64,000 nt of DNA. Source: Liolophura sinensis (lineage: Eukaryota > Mollusca > Polyplacophora > Chitonida > Chitonidae). The notes beneath the pieces were generated by a model. That model had not been told where the DNA came from and made no database searches. It saw nothing but the letters and a program-made list of their open reading frames with translations. The translations under genes were made by a program, and so were the position numbers. Of this stretch, positions 1-11,074 are shown one piece after another (position 1 is the first letter of the stretch; each line of letters opens with the position of its first letter). The stretch lies in assembly GCF_032854445.1 (NCBI RefSeq), contig NC_088297.1, positions 21,091,127 through 21,155,126 of the forward strand, in the 5' to 3' direction.

Positions 1-206
1 ATCTCAATCAAAATTGATAGATTTTTTTGTTTTTTGAGTGTACTTTTGCCTAAATGACTTTTTTCCCTACACAATGGATTTATCTATTGATCAAGGCATA
101 AAATGTAGTGTAAGAAGCATGCTGTGAATCAGTGAAGAAGACAAAACCATTAGCCTTTCGATGTTATGATGTTAAACAAGTGAAAAGTATGTATGGATGT
201 ACAGTA

Positions 207-425
207 TCCATGGAGTTTTATGTCACATTTGACAATATTTCAGTCACACCTAGTGACGAAGCATCAATAGATGTGCGACCTTATAATGTGTCTTCTTGTG
301 GCAGGGCAAGTCCATGCTACCAAGGTGCTGCTGCCACTGAAATATCATGCTGAAAACACCAGAAATGACACCCCATTCCAGTGATATTATACTGACACCG
401 GGCCAACCAGTCCTGTTTCCTTGCT
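207..425 (-). mobile_element. SINE-B copy
   Basis: On the minus strand it reads from GCAAGGAAACAGGACTGGTT through GGTGTCAGTATAAT and GGCATGATATTTCAGTGGCA to TGACTGAAATATTGTCAAAT. It matches the copies at 29581-29805 and 56106-56326. It lies downstream of the last CULT exon found. Confidence 0.8.
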
Positions 426-688
426 CTATGCTTTATCAATGCTGAGTGCCAAGCTAAACAGCAACAAGTACCATTTTTATAGTCCTTGTTATGATAGACT
501 GGGGTTTGATCTAAAGTCTCGCGAATCTGATCAAATGAAAACAGGTTGACAGCAAATAATAGCTTTTTCTCCGTTTTAAATCTTCTTTGCTTAATTAGTA
601 CAAAGTCTTTGTGTTATCTTTTCATTATTTTACTTTATCAATGCTAAGAGTGACCAAACAGTGAATAAAAACACAGAGAAATACTCAC

Positions 689-774
689 AGTTTTGATGTA
701 GTAACTTGTCCAAGATCAAGCCCACAAAACTTTTCTTATCACTTTGTACATAATTTTCCACTGCTTCAAACACC
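689..774 (-). CDS. CULT gene exon 5
   Basis: Completes Trp144 and continues VFEAVENYVQSDKKSFVGLI and LDKLLHQN to a GTGAGT donor in phase 1. The 'F-GLILD-LL' stretch is the usual C-terminal extension of secreted CULT proteins. A further exon is needed to finish the protein. Confidence 0.82.
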
Positions 775-3700
775 CTGTCATGAACAGATTTATGCATTTA
801 TTTACATAAATTTATCTATTTACTTAATAATAATTTTTCTTGATCTGCAAGAATTAAACATAATATGGGTGAGTAGGTTGGCATTCCCATACAATGCACA
901 ACCTAACTGACAAATCTTAAAATACTGTGAGAGTTGGATATAAGCATGCAAATGGTGACTAGACCTCTTTCAAGAAAATGAATTGGGCAGCCCAGTCAGA
1001 CTGCAATTTATCTAGAAAAACAGCTCAATGCTGCTTCTATTCACTATTCAGAGTTTTATAACCTGAAATCATTTCTTTGAAGGCAGAGTGATGTTATTTA
1101 TTTACTTGATTGATGTTTTACGCCATTGTGAACAATATTTCACTTATACCACAGCAGCCAGCATTAGGGTGGGAAGAAACCACACCCATAAATAAGGTTG
1201 CTGGCAGACATTTCAACGTATGTCCCGAAAGGAAGCTCACAGAGACCGCAACATGCTCTGCGCCGCGGCACGCCAACAGACACAGACACGGACAGCCGTA
1301 CTATATATTTAGAAGAACAGCTAAATTTCATACATGCTGCTGGTAGGTAATCGCAAACAAGAGCTTAGCAACTTGAAAATATGCCACGGCAGACTGATTA
1401 TAATAGTCATTATGTCATCAGGCTTTGTGTTGATCCTCAAAACACGCAGGATCATTATTATTATATCAAACTCTTCACTGATGCGCATCTTCAAATACAG
1501 TATTGATACAATAAAACCAATATAAAGGGGAATAACTCATACTAGATAGGCTTCTGCTGTGGTGGAATAAGATGAAAGGTGGAAACCTTATAAAGTCTCG
1601 CTTCAAATGCAATTTCAGCAGACCGAAATCAATCGCGAACTTGTTGTCAAAATTATAGATGTGAAATTTAACTAAAAACAGTACGAAAGTTTCCATAGTA
1701 ATCAGGAATCAGTCGTTTGCGATCTTGAAATTTCTCAATTGAAACATCCTGGATATTTGGCAATCCTCTCTAAGTGAAGAGCTTTGAACTTTAGAAAAGT
1801 TACAGACGGATGCACAGAGTGATGGTCAAATGACAAAACCATGATACAGACATATACCAAAAAACACGCCCAAAAGCAAGAAACTAAGTATCTATTAATA
1901 ATATTCTGGTCATCTGATTGGTGCCGTCCACGTGAAGAGCTTAGAAGATTGGATGTGTTCCAAAGCTAAGGTGTACGTAAACAACTTACCAGCCTAAATG
2001 AGTTCCACAGCGAGGACACACAGCTATGGTCCATGTAAACCCTGGGAACCAGCTGTCTTCACTGTACGCCTGACATCAACACAAAATACATGTGAGAGTA
2101 AAAAATACACATCAGTGTGAATAATACACATCAGTGAGTAAATAATACACATCAGTGAGTAAATAATACACATCAGTGAGTAAATAATACACTTTAGTAA
2201 GTAAATGATACACATACATAATACTATATACATACATATAAATATATATATATTATAAGTTTAGTGTTTCAAGTGACACATTTTGCTACATTCCCCTTAT
2301 GATGTCAGTTATGATTTTTTTTTTGTCACGTTACATTTATTTCTTATCAGAATAACTTAAGTTCTGGAATCAACTGTATCATTCTGAGAGCTTTGCGAGC
2401 TTTTGAAAGTGCGTTTTAACAGACCAAACATTCAATGAACTACAGTAATACACATTCAGGCATTTTCAGATTTTAGTTTGATTTTTTGTAAATAACAAAG
2501 AACAATTGCAGTTTGTCATACAATGACTTGAAAAGCCCCATTTTAACTAACACCCTACATACATGTAGTGTTTTACAACGTGAAATATCTCACTCTGTCA
2601 TACAATGATTTGAAAAGCCCCACTTTAACTAATAGCCTACATACATGTAGTGTTTTACAACATGAAACTTCTCACTCTGTCATACACTGACTTGAAAAGC
2701 CCCATTTTAACTAATAGCCTACATACATGTAGTGTTTTACAACGTGAAACTTCTCACTCTGTCATACAATGATTTGAAAAGCCCAATTTTAACTAACACC
2801 CTACATACATGTAGTGTTTTACAACGTGAAACTTCTCACTCTGTCATACAATGATTTGAAAAGCCCAATTTTAACTAACACCCTACATACATGTAGTGTT
2901 TTACAACGTGAAACTTCTCACTCTGTCATACAATGATTTGAAAAGCCCCATTTTAACTAATAGCCTACATACATATAGTGTTTTACAACGTGAAACTTCT
3001 CACTCTGTCATACAATGACTTGAAAAGCCCCATTTTAACTAATACCCTACATACATGTAGTGTTTTACAACGTGAAACTTCTCACTCTGTCATACAATGA
3101 CTTGAAAAGCCCCATTTTAACTAATACCCTACATACATGTAGTGTTTTACAACGTGAAACTTCTCACTCTGTCATACAATGATTTGAAAAGCCCAATTTT
3201 AACTAATAGTCTACATACATATAGTGTTTTACAACGTGAAATTTCTCACTCTGTCATACACTGACTTGAAAAGCCCCATTTTAACTAATACCCTACATAC
3301 ATGTAGTGTTTTACAACGTGAAACTTCTCACTCTGTCATACAATGATTTGAAAAGCCCCATTTTAACTAATAGCCTACATACATATAGTGTTTTACAACG
3401 TGAAACTTCTCACTCTGTCATACAATGACTTGAAAAGCCCCGTTTTAACTAATACCCTACATACATGTAGTGTTTTACAACGTGAAACTTCTCACTCTGT
3501 CATACACTGACTTGAAAAGCCCCATTTTAACTAATACCCTACATACATGTAGTGTTTTACAACGTGAAACTTCTCACTCTGTCATACAATGACTTGAAAA
3601 GCCCCATTTTAACTAATACCCTACATACATGTAGTGTTTTACAACGTGAAATTTCTCACTCTGTCATACACTGACTTGAAAAGCCCCGTTTTAACTAATA

Positions 3701-6700
3701 GCCTACATACATGTAGTGTTTTACAACGTGAAACTTCTCACTCTGTCATACAATGACTTGAAAAGCCCCATTTTAACTAATAGCCTACATACATATAGTG
3801 TTTTACAACGTGAAACTTCTCACTCTGTCATACAATGATTTGAAAAGCCCCGTTTTAACTAATACCCTACATACATATAGTGTTTTACAACGTGAAACTT
3901 CTCACTCTGTCATACAATGACTTGAAAAGCCCCATTTTAACTAACACCCTACATACATGTAGTGTTTTATAACGTGAAACTTCTCACTGTGTCATACAAT
4001 GACTTGAAAAGCCCCATTTTAACTAATACCCTACATACATGTAGTGTTTTACAACGTGAAACTTCTCACTCTGTCATACACTGACTTGAAAAGCCCCATT
4101 TTAACTAATACCCTACATACATATAGTGTTTTACAACGTGAAATTTCTCACTCTGTCATACAATGACTTGAAAAGCCCCATTTTAACTAATACCCTACAT
4201 ACATGTAGGGTATTACAACGTATTTTACAACGTGAAATTTCTTACTCATATCATACATGTATCAGTCAGATTAACAAGTGGCAGAAATGTTCATGTAATC
4301 CAACAGAGCCTTAAAAAAATACTACCTAGTCACAAGGTACAAGTACCTAACAGTTTCAGCATCAGTTCAGCCATATTTCTAACACGACATCACCCTATCT
4401 CTACACTCGCTGTACACCACTGCCACAACAACATCCTTCCAACAGACACCAAAGGTTATCGCTGAATGCTTGTTTGTAGGTTCGCACAAGGACATTTGCG
4501 GTAAGGCTACAAATAAACCACATGATCACATGTACATGTAGCTAGGGTTCAAAGCTGTCTAATGGTGGCAGTGATGTAAAGTCAGGAGAGAGGCCAACAT
4601 ATGAACTTACTATAATGTAAAAAGCAAGTTACTTACCTTGTCAACCTTTAAAACATCGGCATCTTTTGATGTGATTACTTCAAAATGGCTACCTGCAAGG
4701 GACAAAAATTATATTTTGATATTTCCAAAATGTTCACATCACAGCCTCATCCATTCTATATACAAATATATGTATGTATCTGGTGGTTACATTCAGTACT
4801 AATGTTTGACGTTCACTGTAGTAATCACTTATCTCCCCCCATCCTCCCAAAATTTATTATAACATTTGGAGTTGTAGCCCGGACATGAAATCCTATACAT
4901 TTTTATAGTATATATAGGGGAAAATGATTATCTGGTTACCATGACAAGCGCAGAAATGGACAAATGTGAGTCGCGACACATCATCATCTGTCTGTGTATG
5001 TATCTACCAAATATTAAATTTCTTCCCAGTTATTTACTTATTTATTTGACTGGTGTTTTACGCCGTACTCAAGAATATTTCACTTATATGACGGCGGCCA
5101 ACATTATGGTGGGAGGAAACCGGGCAGAGCCCGGGGGAAACCCACAACCATCCGCAAGTTGCTGGTAAACCTTCCCACGGCCGGAGAGGAAGCCAGCATG
5201 AGCTGGACTTGAACTCACAGCGACCGCACTGGTGAGAGACTCTTGGGTCATTACGCTGCACTAGCACGCTAACCAACTGAGCCACGGAGGCCCCTTAAAT
5301 TTCTACCCAGAATACAGTTGGAGTTATAGCTTGGACACAAAATCATATCTTTTTATATATAGAGTATACAGGGAAAATGGCAATCTGGTAACCATAACAA
5401 TCATGGAAATGAACAACTGATACAAGTTTGTAATCACCTTGTGGATTTCTAAAAAGTTGTATGAGTACTTTATCTTTGCCATGAATACTATCATTTCTCT
5501 GACGATAAGACAGAATACTGGGGATGCTGACCACGCTGTCAAATCTCACTACATCATGTCCACACTGTTGACACAGCAGGAAATCTGCAAACCAATTCAA
5601 GTACAGAATAAAGTGGCATGTCAAAGTATTAAATCATTATTTCATAAAATCACCAAGCCAGTCATGTCCTCACCCACCCAGTCATGTCATCACCCAGTCA
5701 GTCATGTCATCACCCAGCCAGCCATGTCCTTACCCAGCCAGTCATGTTCTCGCCCAGCCAGCCATATCATCACCCAGCTGGTCATGTCCTCACCCAGCCA
5801 GTCCTGCCCTCACCCATACGGTCATGTCATCACCCAGCCAGTCATGTTATAACCCAGCTAGTCGTGTCATCACCCAGCTAGACATGTCATCATCCAGCCA
5901 GTCATGTCATCACCCAGCCAGTCATGTCATCAGCCAGTCATGTCCTCACCCAGCCAGTTTGTCATGTCATCACCCAGCCTGTCATGTCCTCACCCAGCCA
6001 GTCATGTCATCACCCAGCCAGTCATGTCCTCACCCAGCTAGACATGTCATCACCCAGCCAGTCATGTCCTCACCCAGCCAGTCATGTCATCACCCAGCTA
6101 GTCATGTCATCACCCAGCCAGTTTGTCATGTCCTCACCCAGCCGGTCATGTCCTCACCCAGCTAGACATGTCATCACCCAGCCAGTCATGTCATCACCCA
6201 GCCTGTCATGTCATCACCCAGCCAGTCATGTCCTCACCCAGCCAGTCATGTCCTCACCCAGCCAGTTTGTCATGTCATCACCCAGCCGGAGTCATGTCCT
6301 CACCCAGCCAGTCATGTCATCACCCAGCCAGTCATGTTATAACCTAGCCAGTCATGTCATCACCCAGCCAGTCATGTCTTCATCCAGCCAGTTATGTTAT
6401 CACTGACCCAGTTATGCTATCATTCAGCCAGTCATGCCATCACCCAGCCAGTCATGTCATCACCAAGCTAGACATGTCATCACCCAGCCAGTCATGTTCT
6501 AATCTAGCCAGTCATCATCTAGCCAGTCATGCCATCACCCTGTCAGTCATGCTATCATTAAGCTGATCACATCACCCAGTCAGTCATCACCCTGAGTGTC
6601 ATGTTATCACCTAGTCATTCATGTCATTGCACAGCCAGTCATGTTATCACCTAACCAGTCATGTTATCACCCAACCAATGTGATCCTCTGCCCAGCCTTC

Positions 6701-9700
6701 TCATCGCCAAGTCATCATCACCCAGCTTGTCATGTCATTATCCAGCCAAGTCATGTTATCAACCAACCAGCCAGCTATGTCATCACCCAATGAGTCCCGT
6801 CACCGCTCCACCAATTATGTTGTCACCCATCCAGTTGGGTCATATCACCCACCCAATTTTGTCATATCACCCATCAAGTATTATCCTCCATCCAGTTGTG
6901 TCATATCACCCATCCAGTTGTGTCATATCACCCCACCAGTTGTCATATCACCCACCCAGTTGTGTCATATCACCCATCAAGTATTATCCTCCATCCAGTT
7001 GTGTCATATCACCCACCCAGTTTTGTCATATCACCCATCAAGTATTATCCTCCATCCAGTTGTGTCATATCACCCACCCAGTTGTGTCATATCAGCCATC
7101 AAGCATTATCCTCCATCCAGTTGTGTCGTATCACCCACTCAGTCGTGTCATATCACCCATCAAGCATTATCCTCCATCCAGTTGTGTCATATCACCCATC
7201 CAGTTGTGTCATATCACCCATCAAGCATTATCCTCCATCCAGTTGTGTCGTATCACCCACTCAGTCGTGTCGTATCACCTTTTCATCAAATATTATCCTC
7301 CACACAGTGTCATCACCATGTACTTGTATCAGCACTCAACTATAAATTCTATCATTGTCTAGACTTGTAGAAATTATAACCAGCAGTTCCTTAGAGTTAT
7401 TAATAACGATGAGTTTATAACTGGTTCAGTGGTGATCGATTTCAAAAAAGCATTTGACCTAATTGATCACACCTTACTTTCAAAATATTTAAATACCCAC
7501 AGCTTCACTGACAATATTTTATGATAGATATCTTCTCTAGGCTCTACGTAACAATAAATCAATGTTAATAAAAACTTATCCTGGTATCTGAATTTAATAT
7601 CTGCGGTTCCCCCAAGATTCAAGTCTTGGTCCTTTCTTGTTTAACATCGTCGTCATATGACTGAAAAATTGTTGAGTACGACGTTAAACCCCAAGCACTC
7701 ACACACTCACTCACTCACTCACTCTTGTTTAACATTTATCTGAATGACTGATCGTGAAATAAAATCTGATCGTGATCTTGAATTTTATACTGAGGACACT
7801 TTACCGCATGTACTGTTTTTTTTTTTCAACACATATCTGAAGCTGAAACAACCTCAAATTCCAATCTTCAACATATTTATACATCGATGGTGTTCAGCAA
7901 AAAAAATAAAGATTTAAGGAAATAAAACTAATAATTTCCTGACTGGACAATCTCAAAAACAAAAGACGTGTTGCCAGTATCCTGTCAATATTAAAAGTTA
8001 ATGGTCTGCAAATTGACAAAGTAAATAATCTACTGAAGTTACGTTGATTTACATGAAAATGAAAGTCTTACCTGGGAAAGAAGAATGTTCATGCTGTATG
8101 TGATATTACATGTGTGTCTAAGCTATCATCTGTTCATGGAGAGCTCTATTATAAAGCATACCTTCTTCCCCATTTAAACTACAGTACCCTAAATAACCTA
8201 AAATTTCGTTCATGACTAAATTGCTCACTTTTCCAGATTCCGCAAGTTGTATTGATTTTAGAAAGGTGCTTTGAGAGGTGTTTGGAAGGTAGGGTGATAT
8301 CCTACCAGGAAAATGTAAATTTTGGCACCAGAAGTAATATCTCATTACATTAATTTCCAAAAAGCCTCTTTTATGTTGAAATTTTTAGGTCAATTTGTGT
8401 ATTGTGTTTCCATACGTTTTATGTGCTCTAAGGCACTTCTGGAAAAATTGTACAATGTTGATATTAAACAAAAGTTAAAAGTACTGAACTTTCAATTCAA
8501 TTTATGCATCCTTTGATTTGATTTGGGGACAAAATTACACTGGTTGGGTTGGCCAATTTCAGGGCTTCACAAAAAGTATAATTTTATCAGTCTACACAGA
8601 ATAATGCCTTCAGAATATGCTTGAATAAACAGCTTGTAAACATGCAAAAAAGTTGAAGAATTAAAGTGCCTCTGAAATCCTATAAGCCTTAACAAAAACT
8701 ACAAATAAAGTCATCCTGAAATCAAAAAGATCTCACAATCTACACGTTTGAATGACTAAAAATCCCTGAACATATGAAATATACGTCATCACTGTTAAAT
8801 GATTATAGGAAATCTTTCTTAAACTGAAAGTTTAAATTGGAACTATACTCTCACTACTACTCTCCACACTGCCACCTCAGTACAGCATCTCCACCATTTA
8901 TATGACAAGTGGTTCATCAACATATCAGGATAGCTTAGCTACAGTTCCTCTTAGCTACATACAACTAAGAAACAAATGGTTTTACCCTCATTTCTCCATA
9001 GATTCCTCTACGTTTGTATATGGATAACAACTTCTGATTTATTTCTTTGTAACATTTTGATGCCAACATGCAAATACCTAATGCTGCCAGATCTTAACAC
9101 CACTTTGAAAACCTGCCAACTCCTCCACCAAAGACTCTAGGGATATTCTGCTCTACACTGGCACTTAACTTCACTCTGATCAAATGGTCATGCAGCTATG
9201 ATTTTGTTCATTTCATAACTTCTGTTCCTATCAAAGAGCTAGGTTTTCAGATCACCTCCGCATGCTACCCTATCAACCCCACTAAGTGCAGACAGCATGG
9301 TAGCCAGAAGTGCCAGAAATAAATCAGAAATATGTACTGATACGAAACTCTGTGCAACTTGTAAGTGCCCCTTGTCTTCAAAAATTTAAGTACTTATGTC
9401 TTTTGGATGGCATTTTTGTGGACTTTTATTCATTTTTTTTTAGCAATATAAACAAGAGTGTTCGACTTTTCATGGTTATTTTGGTGTAGGCCTATAGAGG
9501 GCTGGGGTCATTGAATGGGGTTACTGTAATCAACAATCAAAACAAGCAGTGTGAACAAGCCGCTGTGTGGAGTTTGGATTTCGCCGGGTGTGCATATTCC
9601 GCAAACACATACCACAGAGACAATTTTTTTTTACCATCAAATTCATCCGAAACCGCTGTTAAACACAAAGCTATCAGATGCACAGTCAATAACGCTGCCA

Positions 9701-9782
9701 AAATATCTGCAACATTACACTTTACACCGGAAAATACGCTTTGAAAGAAGAAATTGCGCAAGTCATTTCGGCCGTCCTCCAT
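689..9782 (-). CDS. CULT-domain (cereblon-like) protein with N-terminal hydrophobic segment, gene span, 3' end missing
   Basis: Five exons join in consistent phase: complement of 9635-9782, 5438-5584, 4637-4692, 1990-2069 and 689-774, all with GT donors and AG acceptors. They give at least 172 residues. Residues 23-43 are hydrophobic and could be a signal peptide or anchor. The rest is a CULT domain, the beta-tent fold that binds thalidomide in cereblon: CxxC at 54/57, CxxC at 135/138 (zinc ligands) and tryptophans 124, 130 and 144. There is no LON domain, so it matches the secreted single-CULT family rather than cereblon itself; the natural ligand of that family is not established. Introns carry a LINE fragment, a SINE-A copy and large tandem arrays. 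The terminal exon was not identified: an AG at 644-645 would give a five-codon end, but with a 45-bp intron, so it may instead lie left of the window. Confidence 0.85.
1094..1285 (-). mobile_element. SINE-A copy, diverged
   Basis: Tail TTATTTATTTACTTGATTGA followed by TTTTACGCC, AATATTTCACTTATACC and AGCATTAGGGTGGGA. The tRNA-like head at the right is worn. Confidence 0.75.
1990..2069 (-). CDS. CULT gene exon 4: ligand cage and second CxxC
   Basis: Encodes AYSEDSWFPGFTWTIAVC and then PRCGTHLG, with Trp144 split across the donor. W124, W130 and W144 have the 6- and 14-residue spacings of the tri-tryptophan cage of human cereblon (W380, W386, W400). C135 and C138 complete the zinc site. Splice sites are GTCAG and GTAAGT. 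Confidence 0.92.
2518..4222. repeat. 82-bp tandem satellite array, about 21 copies
   Basis: The unit starts near CATACAATGACTTGAAAAGC and includes ACATACATGTAGTGTTTTAC and AACTTCTCACTCTGT. The period is 82 bp (CAATGA at 2521, 2603; CACTGA at 2685). Copies differ at a few recurrent sites (CAATGA/CACTGA; GACTT/GATTT; CCCCA/CCCAA/CCCCG; taatagc/taacacc/taatacc; CATGTAG/CATATAG). The array lies in the intron between CULT exons 3 and 4. Short ORFs at its right end are artefacts of the repeat. Confidence 0.97.
4637..4692 (-). CDS. CULT gene exon 3
   Basis: A 56-base exon with a CTTGCAG acceptor and GTAAGT donor. It encodes SHFEVITSKDADVLKVDK, the 'HF-V-T--DA-V' strand segment typical of CULT proteins. 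Gly99 is split across the upstream junction. Confidence 0.85.
5030..5294 (-). mobile_element. SINE-A copy, near full length
   Basis: On the minus strand it starts GGGGCCTCCGTGGCTCAGTT, a tRNA-like A-box region, followed by a B-box-like GAGTTCAAGTCC. The body then runs CCGGTTTCCTCCCACCATAA and GTATAAGTGAAATATTCTTG to TACGGCGTAAAACACC and an (AAAT)n tail. This copy defines SINE-A here: a tRNA-derived mollusc-type SINE. It lies in the intron between CULT exons 2 and 3. Confidence 0.92.
5438..5584 (-). CDS. CULT gene exon 2: first zinc-binding CxxC
   Basis: Follows a TTTGCAG acceptor and reads FLLCQQCGHDV at its start, the usual opening of secreted CULT domains, then runs to LIQLFRNPQG. Cys54 and Cys57 are the first zinc ligand pair. 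The donor is GTGATT, weaker than the others in this gene. The exon lies between a SINE-A copy (5030-5294) and the 20-bp tandem array that starts near 5653. Confidence 0.85.
5653..6800. repeat. 20-bp minisatellite array
   Basis: Dozens of units of GTCATGTCATCACCCAGCCA and variants, degenerating after about 6560. Since 20 is not a multiple of 3, the same array reads as the 20-residue repeat MSSPSQSCHHPASHVITQPV in all three plus frames. These ORFs are open because the repeat lacks stops, not because they are genes. The array lies in intron 1 of the CULT gene. Confidence 0.95.
6800..7315. repeat. Second minisatellite block, about 60-bp units
   Basis: Repeats of GTTGTGTCATATCACCCATC alternating with CAAGTATTATCCTCCATCCA. 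It abuts the 20-bp array and shares its GTCAT-ATCACCCA core, so the two probably arose from one ancestral unit. The long plus-strand ORFs across it are repeat artefacts. Confidence 0.9.
7370..8860 (+). mobile_element. Decayed LINE reverse transcriptase fragment
   Basis: Short frames, broken by stops and shifts, give SVVIDFKKAFDLIDHTLLSK (RT motif A, FLDFSKAFD type), PQDSSLGPFLFNI (GVPQGSxLGPLLFxIYIND type), YTEDTL (decayed YADDT catalytic box) and LNGLQIDKVNNL. This is a jockey/CR1-like non-LTR RT. A SINE-B copy splits it at 7648-7722. It lies antisense in CULT intron 1 and is not functional. Confidence 0.85.
7648..7722 (+). mobile_element. SINE-B copy, 5'-truncated, with target duplication
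   Basis: Only the 3' end of SINE-B (ATATGACTGAAAAATTGTTG, AGTACGACGTTAAACCCCAA, then (CACT)n) remains. It is bracketed by a 13-bp direct repeat TCTTGTTTAACAT at 7635-7647 and 7723-7735, which restores the LINE frame PFLFNIYLND when one copy is removed. Confidence 0.9.
9635..9782 (-). CDS. CULT gene exon 1: start and hydrophobic leader
   Basis: The ATG at 9780-9782 opens 49 codons plus one base before a GTAAAA donor. The leader has about 22 mostly polar residues, then a hydrophobic run (ILAALLTVHLIALCLTAV), then acidic SDEFD. Phase 1 at the donor matches the two-base start of the next exon and rebuilds Asp50. The n-region is long for a signal peptide, so a signal anchor is possible. Linking this exon to the CULT exons 4 kb away rests on phase, strand and the expected leader; no transcript evidence is available. 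Confidence 0.6.
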
Positions 9783-10560
9783 TTTATGCCACGCACTCTG
9801 GGATATGTTTAGGTCACGAGTTGCTTTGCCTGCGAAAAAAAGCTCTTCCGTCTAGCGGTTTCACTCCCCACAAAGATCCAGAAAAAAACACAAAAATTTA
9901 TATATGTTCCCCAATATCGCTTAATTTGTGTCTCCTTTTTACTTACTTACTAGTATTTCGTGTGAATGTATACATTCGATAAAGATTCACTTCTAAACTT
10001 GCATGATTTCAGATATATTTCTGGATGGAGTTACGACGGGGTGCGAAATGAAGTCAGTCCCGATAACAACAACTGAACGTGACCAGGGCATGCGTCGTGT
10101 TGATTGACATATGATGACAGTTGGTTGAAATCAACGTTTACCTCAGATTTTCTCCTCTTTGTCCAATTTTAAGAGGTCTATAATTTAGACTAGGGCAGAA
10201 TGCCGCTATTTCAATTGCATTATAGACAAAAAACGCAAGTATATGCCAGTTACTTCGCTTGAACCAGAATTGACCTTCTTTATCTCATTGACCCGGTTCC
10301 AATATAGACCAATCACCGCGAAGAGGCGTGATCACAGTGGTCCAATGAAATGCATGAACTTGCATCATCTGGTTTTGTTGATATTTTGGCCTAAGCTCCG
10401 CCCACTTGTACCAAAACAAACCGGCGCATTTTACCGGCAAATTTTTGACAGAAGATTTGAGATACCGGCTTCAACTAAGCAGCGATCTGTTTCAGAAAAG
10501 GGTTTCCCAGCATAAGAAAGACATCACTGAGGAGTATATCTGATGGTAAAGTAAGTCAAA
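9783..10560. promoter_or_regulatory. Putative bidirectional promoter between CULT and ZNF704-like genes
   Basis: The two start codons point away from each other across 778 bp, so both 5' UTRs and promoters must lie here unless untranslated exons exist further out. CCAAT motifs occur at about 10308 (ACCAATC) and 10339 (GTCCAATG). No TATA box is obvious next to either start. No ORF here looks coding. Confidence 0.5.
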
Positions 10561-11074
10561 ATGTTTGGAAATCGGCGACTGGCAAAGCGGTCAATTCTAG
10601 GAACGAGAATCTGTGCTCCTTGCCAAGATGGCCGTTTTCATCCCGGGGTCATCCAAGCACAGCGATCGAGTGAAAACCTGCCTGACAATGACCAAGTCTA
10701 TACAGTGTTGTTTGACAACGGAAATTCGGGACACTTTCGAGGCAGTGAAATAATCGGGCCGGGATTTCAACAAGTGAGCCAATTGATGTTAAAACCAGGC
10801 CAAAAAGTCTATCTAACTCTGAATGGCCGGGAGATTTCAGGCGAAGTCGCATCTCATGAAATTGACAGAGACGAAGTTCATGTCAGCCTCAAGTTACCGA
10901 ACGGAGAAGAGGTAAAAGTACCGAGAAAAATCGACGAAATTCGCCTCATGGAAAGCCGAAAAATCTGCAAGACTGTTTGGATCAAGACACTGACTATTCT
11001 AAATTAGCAGATCTCCATTCCGAGCCGAAAAGGAGAGCTGTCTCTCATGTAATAGACGTTCCCTGCAAAGTGAG
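10561..11074 (+). CDS. ZNF704-like: ZNF704-like exon 1, with net frame shift
   Basis: Begins [20 protein letters not shown], a family-like start, and stays open to RLMESRK near 10960. Coding then continues in another frame ([20 protein letters not shown], then [12 protein letters not shown]) to a GTAGGT donor at 11075. That second frame is required to meet exon 2 in phase. The frame change within about 10950-10985 equals one missing base or two extra ones; runs of five A (10959-10963) and three T (10976-10978) lie there. Read literally, the original frame stops soon after, giving 148 residues. Sequencing error is the simplest explanation. Confidence 0.9.

Noticed and set aside
2518..4222. CRISPR-like array
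   Set aside because: Units are directly tandem with no unique spacers, and the genome is animal.
5030..5294. Functional tRNA gene suggested by A- and B-box-like sequence
   Set aside because: The tRNA-like part is only the head of a dispersed SINE and lacks a complete cloverleaf.
5439..6566. Long plus-strand ORFs with MSSPSQSCHHPASHVITQ repeats
   Set aside because: They arise from a 20-bp stop-free minisatellite and occur in all three frames; one also runs antisense through CULT exon 2.
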